Shown here: positions 33,831 through 44,015 of the stretch, piece after piece
Layout: each line of letters opens with the position of its first letter
Position numbering within the stretch: the first letter of the stretch is position 1
NCBI GenBank assembly: GCA_003280605.1
Contig: QCEM01000013.1
Span: 1 to 50,433, forward strand
From: SAR116 cluster bacterium AG-355-O21
GTDB lineage: Bacteria; Pseudomonadota; Alphaproteobacteria; Thalassobaculales; Thalassobaculaceae
Length of the DNA: 50,433 nt
Direction: 5' to 3'
Program-made: the position numbers and the translations under genes
Notes under the pieces: model-generated
Seen by the model: the letters and a program-made list of their open reading frames with translations, nothing else
What the model was told of the DNA's origin: nothing
Databases searched by the model: none

Positions 33831-35207
33831 ATGCAAATTGTTATTTGTGGCGCTGGTTTAGTTGGCACCAGCATTGCGGAACATTTGGCGCATGAAAATA
33901 ATGACGTCACAATTATTGACCAAAACCCGGCGTTGGTTCGTAAAATTTCCGAAAATTTGGATGTTCGCGGTGTCGTTGGTTTAGCGTCATTCCCAAATAT
34001 TCTCGAGCAGGCCGGCATTCGAGATGCCGATATGCTGATCGCGGTGACCTTCGCTGATGAGGTGAATATGGTTGCCTGTCAGATCGCCCATTCGCTGTTT
34101 GATGTGCCGCTGAAAATCGCCCGGGTCCGTCAGCAAGAATATTTGCAGCCGATCTGGGCCGATTTGTTCAGCCGTGACAACATGCCGATCGACCATATCA
34201 TTTCACCGGAAATCGAGGTTGCGCGAGCGATCAATCGTCGTTTGAGCGTGCCGGGCGCCTTGGATGTTGTGTCGATGGCCGACGGCTTGGCAGTTGTCGT
34301 GGGGGTGCGCTGCGATGACAGTTGCCCGATCATCGATACGCCGCTGAAACAGTTGACGGAGTTGTTCCCTGATCTTTGGATGACGATTTTGGCGATTATC
34401 CGCGATGGTGTTGGCATCGTGCCGTCGAGTCAGGAAATGCTGCAGCAGGGCGATGAAGTTTACATTGTCTGTGATCTGGCACATTTGAGCCGAGCAATGG
34501 CAGCGTTCGGCCATGAGGAAACCGAAGCACGGCGGATCGTTATTGCCGGTGCCGGTAATATCGGCCTGAAGTTAACGGAAGAGATTGAGCGAGAGCATCC
34601 GGGCGTGTCGGTGCGTCTGATTGAGGTCAATCCTGAGCGCGCTAAATTTGTCGCCCAAGCCTTGCCAAAGTCGGTGATCTTAAACGGCGATATCCTTGAC
34701 AGCGATATCCTCGATGAAGCCGGTATCTCCTCGGCGGAGACTTTCATTTCGGTATCAAATGACGATGAGGTTAATTTCATCAGCTGTTTATTGGCGAAGC
34801 GCTATGGGGTCAGTCGCACCATCGCCTTGATCAATAAGCTCACCTATGCGCCGCTGATCCGCTCGTTGGGGATCGATGTTGCCGTCAATCCACGGGTGAT
34901 CACTGTGTCCTCAATCTTGCAGCATGTGCGCCGAGGCCGAATTCGCGGACTGCATTCGGTGCAGGAGGATTTTGGCGAGGTTATTGAGGTGGAAGTTCTG
35001 GAAACATCACCGCTTGCCGGCAAAACCGTCTCAGAGGTGAAACTGCCGGACGGGGTGATGCTTGGGGTCCGCCTGCGCGATCAAGAAATTCGTGTGGTGC
35101 GCGGGAATACTGATTTCCTTGCCGGTGACCGGTTGGTATTGTTTGCGACTTATGAGGCGGTGAAAAAAGTTGAAAAACTGTTTGCCGTTCGGTTTGACTT
35201 TTTCTGA
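33831..35207 (+). CDS. trkA: Trk potassium uptake regulatory subunit TrkA
   Basis: The 458-residue peripheral membrane protein has two RCK units. Each starts with a Rossmann glycine motif (GAGLVGTSIAEHL near 7-19 and GAGNIGLKLTEEI near 238-250) and ends with a TrkA-C domain. It gates a TrkH/TrkG potassium channel in response to NAD(H). No trkH gene is in the window. Its place directly behind ntrX is conserved in alphaproteobacteria, linking nitrogen and potassium control by operon structure. Confidence 0.96.
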   Translation: MQIVICGAGLVGTSIAEHLAHENNDVTIIDQNPALVRKISENLDVRGVVGLASFPNILEQAGIRDADMLIAVTFADEVNMVACQIAHSLFDVPLKIARVRQQEYLQPIWADLFSRDNMPIDHIISPEIEVARAINRRLSVPGALDVVSMADGLAVVVGVRCDDSCPIIDTPLKQLTELFPDLWMTILAIIRDGVGIVPSSQEMLQQGDEVYIVCDLAHLSRAMAAFGHEETEARRIVIAGAGNIGLKLTEEIEREHPGVSVRLIEVNPERAKFVAQALPKSVILNGDILDSDILDEAGISSAETFISVSNDDEVNFISCLLAKRYGVSRTIALINKLTYAPLIRSLGIDVAVNPRVITVSSILQHVRRGRIRGLHSVQEDFGEVIEVEVLETSPLAGKTVSEVKLPDGVMLGVRLRDQEIRVVRGNTDFLAGDRLVLFATYEAVKKVEKLFAVRFDFF

Positions 35208-35259
35208 TTTAATTTCGCGCTATATTTCGTTTCAGACGTGATTTTCGAGGAGGTTGGTG

Positions 35260-36120
35260 ATGTCCCGAGTTGCCTATGTCAACGGTCGCTACGTTCCCCA
35301 TGGCGATGCATCCGTGCATGTTGAAGATCGCGGCTATCAGTTTGCCGACGGGGTTTACGAAGTGGTCCTGGTACATAACGGCCGGCTGGTCGATGAAGGC
35401 CCACATCTGGACCGCTTAGACCGTTCACTCAGCGAATTAAGCATTAAGCAACCGATGAGCAGGCTTGCCTTGCAGGCGATTATGCGCGAAGTGGTGCGCC
35501 GAAATCGGGTCCGGACCGGCCTGATCTACATGCAGGTCACGCGCGGTGTTGCCCGTCGTGACCATGCGTTTCCAAAAGACGCGACACCTGCCCTGGTGAT
35601 CACGTGTAAACGGATCTATCAGCCAAAGCCGGAGGCGATCGAAAAAGGTGTCTCGGTCATCACCATTGATGATATCCGCTGGGCCCGTTGCGACATCAAA
35701 TCGGTCGGTCTGCTGCCGAATGTCCTCGGCAAGCAGGCAGCACGTGAAAAAGGTGCTTTTGAAGCTTGGCAAATCGATGCCGAAGGTAATGTCACCGAAG
35801 GCACATCCTCCAATTCCTGGATTGTTACCCATGATGACGAATTGGTCACTCGGCCGGCAGCAAACGATATTTTAAACGGCATTACCCGGCAGACGATTTT
35901 GAAGTTGGCCGAAGATCGCGGCCTGACATTTAAAGAACGACCGTTTTCATTAGCCGAAGCAAAATCGGCCCGTGAGGCCTTCGTGTCCAGCGCCACAGCC
36001 TTTGTCATGCCGGTCACGCAAATTGATGATGCTGTCCTCGGCAACGGCCAAGCAGGGTCGTTCACCATGGGGCTGCGCGATGCTTATTTCGACTATATGG
36101 CGGACGCAGCACCATTATGA
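35260..36120 (+). CDS. dat: D-amino acid (D-alanine) transaminase
   Basis: The 286-residue fold-type IV PLP enzyme shows cofactor K147 in CDIKSVGLLPNVL and the substrate loop EGTSSNSWIV. It interconverts D-amino acids and 2-oxo acids, supplying D-glutamate or D-alanine for peptidoglycan. The ATG at 35260 has GAGGAGG 6 nt upstream, which decides against the TTG at 35254. It overlaps the next gene by a few bases and follows trkA after 52 nt. Confidence 0.93.
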   Translation: MSRVAYVNGRYVPHGDASVHVEDRGYQFADGVYEVVLVHNGRLVDEGPHLDRLDRSLSELSIKQPMSRLALQAIMREVVRRNRVRTGLIYMQVTRGVARRDHAFPKDATPALVITCKRIYQPKPEAIEKGVSVITIDDIRWARCDIKSVGLLPNVLGKQAAREKGAFEAWQIDAEGNVTEGTSSNSWIVTHDDELVTRPAANDILNGITRQTILKLAEDRGLTFKERPFSLAEAKSAREAFVSSATAFVMPVTQIDDAVLGNGQAGSFTMGLRDAYFDYMADAAPL

Positions 36121-36764
36121 TGAGCTCGCCGACTGCCGTTGTCTTTGATTGGGACAGCACCTTGGCCGATAATTGGGGATCGTTTACCCTGGTGATGAAT
36201 AAGACCTATGCGGCGTTTGGCATGCCGACGCGCACGGAAGCCGACTATCGAGCGGTTGCGGCACGGTCGGCGCGGGAAGTGTTTCCTGAAATCTTTGGTG
36301 ATCAAGCAGCTCACGCTCATGAGATCTTTTACCGCGAATTCACCGCGCTGCATCTGTCCAAATTGCGTCCGATGCAGGGTGCCGAAAGCTTGCTGGCGCA
36401 CCTTCAAAAAGCCGGTATCCTGCTGTCGATTGTCAGCAATAAATCAGGCGAATTTCTGCGCCGCGAAGTTGAACATCTGCTCTGGACCGATAAATTCCAC
36501 CGAATCGTAGGTGCCAATGACGCGGCCAGCGATAAACCATCCGCCGAACCTATGACACTTGCCCTGGAAGGGGGCGGTGTGCCGGCAAACAAGCAGGTCT
36601 GGTATGTTGGTGACACGGCCCTTGACATGCAATTTGCACATAATGCCGGTTGCTGTGCGGTGTTGGTCAATGCCGAGCGACGTGACCTTGCCGATTTCGA
36701 TGACTATCCACCAGATATGGTGGTTGATAGCTGCGATGCGTTGATTGACCACTTGCGGACTTGA
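36117..36764 (+). CDS. HAD-superfamily phosphatase (phosphoglycolate phosphatase-like)
   Basis: The 215-residue protein has HAD motif I DWDSTLAD with nucleophile D11 and acid D13. A cap domain, motif II VSNKSG and motif [13 protein letters not shown] follow. It resembles Gph-type phosphatases, but substrate range in this superfamily is broad. Two adjacent in-frame ATGs at 36117 and 36120 overlap the dat stop, so the gene is translationally coupled to dat. Confidence 0.88.
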   Translation: MMSSPTAVVFDWDSTLADNWGSFTLVMNKTYAAFGMPTRTEADYRAVAARSAREVFPEIFGDQAAHAHEIFYREFTALHLSKLRPMQGAESLLAHLQKAGILLSIVSNKSGEFLRREVEHLLWTDKFHRIVGANDAASDKPSAEPMTLALEGGGVPANKQVWYVGDTALDMQFAHNAGCCAVLVNAERRDLADFDDYPPDMVVDSCDALIDHLRT

Positions 36765-36787
36765 GACAAGCTTGTTTCCCTTATAAT
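36761..36787 (+). promoter_or_regulatory. Candidate sigma-70 promoter of hfq
   Basis: TTGAGA at 36761-36766 and a perfect TATAAT at 36782-36787 are separated by 15 nt, slightly short of optimum. The -10 lies 75 nt before the hfq start, so hfq-hflX can be made independently of the ntr operon. Confidence 0.45.
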
Positions 36788-36862
36788 ACTACTCCAACTG
36801 GCGTGTACGCTTTCCCTGGCGTTCTGCATTTGCTAAAAATAATGAAGGAAAGGCAAAAAATA

Positions 36863-37111
36863 ATGGCCAACGAAAAAAGCAGTGTGCAGGAAGTTTTCCT
36901 GAATACCATTCGTCGTGATAAAACCCCGGTAACAGTGTTTTTGGTTAATGGCGTAAAGCTCCAGGGCGTTGTGACCTGGTTCGATAACTTTTCCCTGTTA
37001 CTGCGCCGTGACGCGCATTCGCAACTTGTTTACAAGCACGCGATTTCAACAATCATGCCGACCCAGCCAATCCGATTGTTCGAAGGTGATCGCGAAGATC
37101 CAGAGGAATGA
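36863..37111 (+). CDS. hfq: RNA chaperone Hfq
   Basis: The 82-residue Sm-like protein forms a hexameric ring that pairs small RNAs with mRNAs. Both Sm motifs are present: the first ends in [17 protein letters not shown] and the second is YKHAISTI. The ATG at 36863 is preceded by AAGGAAAGG. An upstream in-frame extension to 36761 overlaps the promoter and is not coding. hflX follows after 25 nt, the classical hfq-hflX pair. Confidence 0.97.
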   Translation: MANEKSSVQEVFLNTIRRDKTPVTVFLVNGVKLQGVVTWFDNFSLLLRRDAHSQLVYKHAISTIMPTQPIRLFEGDREDPEE

Positions 37112-37136
37112 TCTGAGTGCTTAACCTACGGGTATT

Positions 37137-38462
37137 ATGATGGGTGAATTCGGACAGGTTGCTGCCCTGTCATCTGGCCGGGCAGCGGTCGTCTACCCAC
37201 ATTTTCCATTCGCCGTTGACCACGAGGCCGAGCGGACCGCCGTGGTGCGTGACCCTGAAGCACGGCTGGCCGAGGCCATCGGTTTAACCGCAGCCATCGA
37301 CCTTGACGTTATTTACAGCCACTGGATGGTGTTGAATAAGCCACGGCCGGCAACCTTGATCGGCGGCGGTCAGGTTGATGAACTGGGCGCAGCGATGGCC
37401 GAGTTGGGGGTTGATGTGGTCATCGTTGATGCACGGCTGACATCTGTTCAACAACGTAATCTTGAACGCCAATGGTCGCTGAAAGTGATCGACAGGACAG
37501 CCTTAATTCTTGAAATCTTTGGGGCCAGGGCGCGCACCCATGAAGGCCGATTACAGGTTGAATTAGCGGCCCTAAGTTTTCAACGCAGCCGCTTGGTGCG
37601 GTCATGGACTCACTTAGAAAGACAGCGCGGTGGGTTTGGTTTTCTTGGCGGTCCGGGCGAAAGCCAGCTGGAAATTGATCGCCGCTTGATCGATCAGCGG
37701 ATGGTGCGCCTCAAACGTGACCTTGATCAGGTCCGCCGAACCCGAGGCTTGCACCGCGATGCCCGCCGCCGGGTGCCGTTTCCGACTGTTGCCCTGGTGG
37801 GCTATACAAACGCCGGCAAGTCGACTCTTTTTAACCGCCTGACAAACAGCGATGTGTTTGCGCAAGACCTGTTATTTGCTACATTGGATCCGACCATGCG
37901 GCAAATCTCCCTTGATGGCGGTCGCAAGGTCATCTTGTCGGATACGGTTGGCTTTATCAGCGATTTGCCGACGCAATTGGTTGCTGCCTTTAGAGCTACT
38001 TTGGAAGAAGTGCAAAACGCCGACTTGGTGCTGCATGTGCGGGATATTGCGCATCCTGACAGTGATGCTCAAAAAGCCGATGTGGAAAATATTCTTGCCG
38101 ATCTTGGCTTTGATGCCGACCGCCTAAAGACCGGCGTGATTGAGGTGTGGAATAAAATTGATCTTCTGGACCCACAGGTGCGGGCCAATATGGCGGTTCC
38201 GAGCAACCAATTGATGGTCGCGGTTTCAGCGGTCGAGGGCGACGGCATGGAGCAGCTTGTCAGCATGTTGACGGGCCATTTGGGACGCCACAACGATCTG
38301 CAATCGATTTCTGTACCGTTGCAAAATGGTGCGGCGATTGCCTGGCTGTATGGAAACGGCGAGGTTATGACGCGCCGGGATGATACTCATGAGGCGCATA
38401 TCGAAATCATGATTGATTCGATCGACCATAATCGTTTTTTAGCGAAATTTATGGCCGATTAA
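37137..38462 (+). CDS. hflX: GTPase HflX
   Basis: The 441-residue protein is a ribosome-associated GTPase that splits stalled ribosomes under stress. Its N-terminal HflX domain contains GGGQVDELG and a glycine-rich segment (GGFGFLGGPGESQLE). The G domain has G1 GYTNAGKST at 222-230, G3 DTVGF and G4 NKID. Two neighbouring ATGs at 37137 and 37140 can start it, without a strong ribosome site. The 135-nt region downstream holds the groES promoter. Confidence 0.96.
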   Translation: MMGEFGQVAALSSGRAAVVYPHFPFAVDHEAERTAVVRDPEARLAEAIGLTAAIDLDVIYSHWMVLNKPRPATLIGGGQVDELGAAMAELGVDVVIVDARLTSVQQRNLERQWSLKVIDRTALILEIFGARARTHEGRLQVELAALSFQRSRLVRSWTHLERQRGGFGFLGGPGESQLEIDRRLIDQRMVRLKRDLDQVRRTRGLHRDARRRVPFPTVALVGYTNAGKSTLFNRLTNSDVFAQDLLFATLDPTMRQISLDGGRKVILSDTVGFISDLPTQLVAAFRATLEEVQNADLVLHVRDIAHPDSDAQKADVENILADLGFDADRLKTGVIEVWNKIDLLDPQVRANMAVPSNQLMVAVSAVEGDGMEQLVSMLTGHLGRHNDLQSISVPLQNGAAIAWLYGNGEVMTRRDDTHEAHIEIMIDSIDHNRFLAKFMAD

Positions 38463-38492
38463 GGTATCAATAAGTTGAATAAAGACCAATGG

Positions 38493-38521
38493 TTGACTTG
38501 GTTTTGGTCAGCTCTTATATC
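38493..38521 (+). promoter_or_regulatory. Sigma-70 promoter of groES-groEL
   Basis: TTGACT (38493-38498) and TATATC (38516-38521) are separated by 17 nt, close to the housekeeping consensus. The start site would fall near 38528, inside the CIRCE operator, the expected geometry for HrcA repression. Confidence 0.75.
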
Positions 38522-38522
38522 T

Positions 38523-38549
38523 TCGGCACTCTCGAGTGCAGAGTGCTAA
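38523..38549 (+). promoter_or_regulatory. CIRCE operator (HrcA binding site)
   Basis: The right arm GAGTGCTAA is perfect and the left arm TCGGCACTC differs at two positions from TTAGCACTC, with the standard 9-nt spacer between. The spacer itself contains a second GAGTGC, so an additional tight inverted pair GCACTC-TC-GAGTGC overlaps the canonical site. It lies at the predicted transcription start of groES, so HrcA should repress groESL until heat shock. Confidence 0.9.
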
Positions 38550-38597
38550 TTTCGAGGGTCAAAACGATCACCTGATCATACCGAGAGGAATTACCAA

Positions 38598-40590
<1,993 letters not shown>

Positions 40591-40625
40591 GCCACGCTCT
40601 TTTGCCACTTGTCAGATAAAATTAC

Positions 40626-40654
40626 AAGGGGCGGCCGGTTGGCGGCCCCTTTTT
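40626..40654 (+). terminator. Rho-independent terminator of groES-groEL
   Basis: AAGGGGC and GCCCCTT form a 7-bp stem; the inner 12 nt can add GCC/GGC around a GGTT loop, and the stem ends in a run of five T residues. It lies 35 nt after the groEL stop. Confidence 0.9.
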
Positions 40655-40708
40655 CTGTGTCAAGGTTGACATATCTTCTGCCCTACCGTGAGGAAACGCG
40701 AGGCTGTT

Positions 40709-41569
40709 ATGAAAATCGATCTAGAGCGTGTTGGCAATCACATGCAAGAAACTGCGGAGGCTGTTATTTTGCCGCGTTTTCAGGCGTTGGGCGATGATCA
40801 AGTACAGCAGAAAACCGGTCCAAAAGACCTTGTGACCATTGCTGACTTGGAAGCTGAAGCCCTTTTGACGCCGATTTTAGAAGATCTGCTGCCAGGCTCA
40901 AAAGTGGTTGGCGAAGAAGCCTGCTCGGCGGATCCAAAGCGCCTTCAGTTGATGGCCGGTGACGACCCGGTGTGGGTGATTGACCCTGTTGATGGGACGC
41001 TTAATTTTGCCAGGGGCAAAGAAAATTTTTGCTCCATGGTGGCGCTGATAAGCGGTGATCATGTGCGCGCTGCATGGATTTTAGACCCGCTTAAAAAACA
41101 GCTGTTTGTGGCTGAAGAGGGCGGTGGTGCCTGGCGCTGGGATGGTGATGGCAATGGCCAACGGCTGCAGGCCGCAAGTGCGCGGCCATTAGCGGATATG
41201 GATGGCGCATTTAATTTTCGGTTTGTGCCCGATGACTGGCGGTGCGCCCTGCGCGAGCGTGCCACTGCCGCCTTTAAATCGCATAATCGTCTTGGCTGTG
41301 GCGGCCAGGAATATATCCGCATGTTGATGGGGGTGTATCAATTTGCCGTCTACACCATCAACATGCCATGGGATCATTGTCCGGGCACCTTGCTGCACCG
41401 GGAATCCGGCGGTCACGTGGGGCGTTTTGACGGCCGCGCCTATCGACCAAGCGAGATTATCGGCGGTTTGCTGATGGCCCCGGATGAAACCTCATGGTGG
41501 CAAATCCAAGAACAGGTGTTGGGCGAAGCTGCCTCGCTTGGGGCGGTGTACACCAAGCGCGGCAGTTAA
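40709..41569 (+). CDS. Inositol monophosphatase-family phosphatase
   Basis: The 286-residue Mg-dependent phosphatase shows the metal-binding E69-E70 (VVGEEA), DPVDGT at 92-97, and the later WDHCPGTLL. Family members hydrolyse inositol phosphates, fructose-1,6-bisphosphate, or the 3'-phosphoadenosine nucleotide PAP; the substrate cannot be set from sequence. I chose the ATG at 40709 with GAGG 6 nt upstream over a GTG at 40688. It follows the groEL terminator and converges with recG, the two stop codons overlapping. Confidence 0.9.
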   Translation: MKIDLERVGNHMQETAEAVILPRFQALGDDQVQQKTGPKDLVTIADLEAEALLTPILEDLLPGSKVVGEEACSADPKRLQLMAGDDPVWVIDPVDGTLNFARGKENFCSMVALISGDHVRAAWILDPLKKQLFVAEEGGGAWRWDGDGNGQRLQAASARPLADMDGAFNFRFVPDDWRCALRERATAAFKSHNRLGCGGQEYIRMLMGVYQFAVYTINMPWDHCPGTLLHRESGGHVGRFDGRAYRPSEIIGGLLMAPDETSWWQIQEQVLGEAASLGAVYTKRGS

Positions 41570-43656
41570 CCGGCCCGCAAATGCCGGATCGCTGCATCAC
41601 GTTCGAACAAATACAGCAGGGTTCTTAAATCGCCGCTGCGGGGGCTGTTTTTAAGTTCCGGATCTTTATCAAGAATCAGCCGCGCGTCATCACGGGCGAT
41701 GGCTAACAGCGCTTCATGGGCGGCAATATCCACAAGCCTGAAGGCAGGTAAGCCACTTTGCCGAGCCCCCAGCACCTCGCCGCTGCCGCGCAGCCGTAAA
41801 TCTTCCTCGGCGATGACAAAGCCATCTTCGGTATCGCGCATGACTTTTAAACGTGCCCGTGAGGAGTCTCCAAGCTGGCCATTGTGCAGCAACAGGCAAT
41901 ATGATTCCTTATCACCACGGCCAATGCGGCCGCGCAATTGATGAAGCTGGGCCAAACCGAAGCGTTCGGCATGCTCAATCACCATAACCGTTGCTGCCGG
42001 TACATCAACACCGACTTCGATCACCGTTGTGGCGACCAGGATATCGAGGGAACCATCTCTAAACTCGGCCATGACAGCATCTTTTTGCGGGCCTTTCATT
42101 CGCCCATGGATCAAACCGACTCGACCGGGAAAGGCAACCTCTAGCTGTTTGGCGCGATCCTCGGCGGCTGTCAGCTCAAGCGTTTCGCTTTCTTCGACCA
42201 AGGGGCAAACCCAAAATACCTTTTCGCCCTGGGTGAGTTTTCGACCAACGGCGGCGCTGACCTCTGCCAGCCGTTCTAACGGAAAAAGCACGGTTTTAAT
42301 CGGTTTGCGGCCAGGTGGTTTTTGGTTCAACCGGGAGCTATCAAGATCACCATAATAGGTCATCGTCAGGCTGCGCGGGATGGGCGTTGCCGTCATAACC
42401 AGCAAATCCACACCCGGGCCCTTCTGGCTCAATGCCATGCGTTGATGGACGCCAAAACGATGCTGTTCGTCGATAACGGCCAAAGCTAAATTTTCAAATT
42501 CCACGCCATCTTGGAACAGCGCATGGGTGCCGATGACCAGGCGTGCCGTGCCGTCGGCGACGCGGCCGCGGGCCGCTTCCCGGGTTTTTCCCTTATCGCG
42601 GCCGGTCAGGACTTCAACATCAATGCCGACTGCCGCCGCTAAGGGTTGGATCGTTGCCAAATGTTGCCGTGCTAAAATTTCCGTGGGTGCCATCAACACA
42701 GCTTGCGCGCCGGTTTCAACAGCATTTAACATCGCCATTAACGCGACAATGGTTTTGCCGCTGCCGACATCCCCCTGCAGAAGCCGCAACATCCGCATCG
42801 GTTCGGCCATATCGCTCAGGATTTCATCAATCGCCAACCGTTGGGCATCGGTCAAGGGAAAGCCAAAGGCGCTAAGGGCCTGCTGCCGCAAGCTGCCGTC
42901 ACCGCATAAGCTGCGCCCTTTGCCGCGTTTTTGCCGTTGCCGGATCAGGGCCAAGGCCAGTTGATTGGCAAGCAATTCATCATAGGCCAATCGTTGGCGG
43001 GCCGCTGTTGTCGGCGCCAGATCGCCGGCATCACCCACATTGTGTACCGCATTGACCGCCTCGGCCCAGCTCGGCCAGCCCTCACGTGCGACCAATGCCG
43101 GCATATGCCATTCCGCCAGGGGCGGTGCCGGGAGCCGGGCAAGTGCCCCTTGAATTGCCCGTCTAAGCGTTTTTGCCGGCAGTCCCGTGGTCAGGGGGTA
43201 AACAGGTTCAACAATGCGGATGCTGTCGCCGTCGGCAGGCGATACCACATGGTCTGGATGGGCCATCTGGGTTTGGCCATGGTAATGCTCCACCCGGCCA
43301 CTGACCACGCGTTGGCTGGCGACTGGCAGGATTTGCGCCAGGTAATCGCCGCGGCCATGAAAAAACACGAGGTCGATTTCACCGCTCGCATCATGGCACT
43401 TCACCCGGTAAGGCTGCCGCCGGCCGGCACCTGGCTGGTGACTGTCAACCGTCACCGTCAGGGTACAGATCTGACCGTTTTGCGCATTTTTGACAGATGG
43501 CGAGTAACGCCGGTCAATAACCGAGGTCGGCAAGTGCCACAATAGGTCAACGATATGCGGGCCAACCAGGTCAGCAATCATTTTCGAAAAACGCGGACCG
43601 ATCCCCGGAAGTTTAATCGGTTCGGCAAAAACTGAATAAAGTGACTGTGGTCGCAC
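41566..43656 (-). CDS. recG: ATP-dependent DNA helicase RecG
   Basis: The 696-residue SF2 helicase reverses stalled replication forks and branch-migrates recombination intermediates. Its N-terminal wedge/OB domain (about 55-150) is followed by Walker A GDVGSGKT (K301), the DEQH box (VIDEQHRFG), motif TATPIPRS and the helicase C domain with RGRIGRG. The start is a GTG at 43656, giving the usual MRP-type N-terminus, with AAGGGA upstream. It diverges from sdhE across 79 nt, a conserved arrangement. Confidence 0.96.
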   Translation of the reverse strand: MRPQSLYSVFAEPIKLPGIGPRFSKMIADLVGPHIVDLLWHLPTSVIDRRYSPSVKNAQNGQICTLTVTVDSHQPGAGRRQPYRVKCHDASGEIDLVFFHGRGDYLAQILPVASQRVVSGRVEHYHGQTQMAHPDHVVSPADGDSIRIVEPVYPLTTGLPAKTLRRAIQGALARLPAPPLAEWHMPALVAREGWPSWAEAVNAVHNVGDAGDLAPTTAARQRLAYDELLANQLALALIRQRQKRGKGRSLCGDGSLRQQALSAFGFPLTDAQRLAIDEILSDMAEPMRMLRLLQGDVGSGKTIVALMAMLNAVETGAQAVLMAPTEILARQHLATIQPLAAAVGIDVEVLTGRDKGKTREAARGRVADGTARLVIGTHALFQDGVEFENLALAVIDEQHRFGVHQRMALSQKGPGVDLLVMTATPIPRSLTMTYYGDLDSSRLNQKPPGRKPIKTVLFPLERLAEVSAAVGRKLTQGEKVFWVCPLVEESETLELTAAEDRAKQLEVAFPGRVGLIHGRMKGPQKDAVMAEFRDGSLDILVATTVIEVGVDVPAATVMVIEHAERFGLAQLHQLRGRIGRGDKESYCLLLHNGQLGDSSRARLKVMRDTEDGFVIAEEDLRLRGSGEVLGARQSGLPAFRLVDIAAHEALLAIARDDARLILDKDPELKNSPRSGDLRTLLYLFERDAAIRHLRAG

Positions 43657-43735
43657 GGACTTAGGTCCCTTGGGGCTGACAAATCATAAACGCAACTATA
43701 TACCCTATTAATCCTACACATGAGGACGCAGTTGA

Positions 43736-44011
43736 ATGCCAGAACAGAATTACACAGCGCTAGAGACTCGGCGCAAGCAATTGATTTACCGCAGCGCATA
43801 TACCGGCACAAAAGAAACAGACTTAATCCTCGGTGGTTTTGCCCGGGCGCATGTGGGCAGCTTCGATGACCGGCAGTTGGATACCTATGAAGCTTTGTTA
43901 GAAGCCGGTGATCCGGCAATTTATCGTTGGGCCACAGGCCAAGAAGAGGTTCCATCAGAATTCGATACCGATGTATTTCAGCTCATCAAAAACTTTAAAG
44001 TAGTCCGCTAA
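43736..44011 (+). CDS. sdhE: Succinate dehydrogenase assembly factor SdhE
   Basis: The 91-residue DUF339 protein assists covalent flavin attachment to SdhA. RRKQLIYRS and LILGGFARAHV match the family. The usual RGxxE motif appears as TGTKE at 23-27, so its arginine is replaced by threonine while the glycine and glutamate remain. GAGGA lies before the ATG. It precedes mfd by 4 nt and is divergent to recG, a standard alphaproteobacterial order. Confidence 0.92.
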   Translation: MPEQNYTALETRRKQLIYRSAYTGTKETDLILGGFARAHVGSFDDRQLDTYEALLEAGDPAIYRWATGQEEVPSEFDTDVFQLIKNFKVVR

Positions 44012-44015
44012 CACA

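Noticed and set aside
40661-40694. TTGACA at 40666 as promoter of the inositol-monophosphatase-family gene
   Set aside because: No -10-like sequence occurs 16-18 nt downstream, so a promoter call is not supported.
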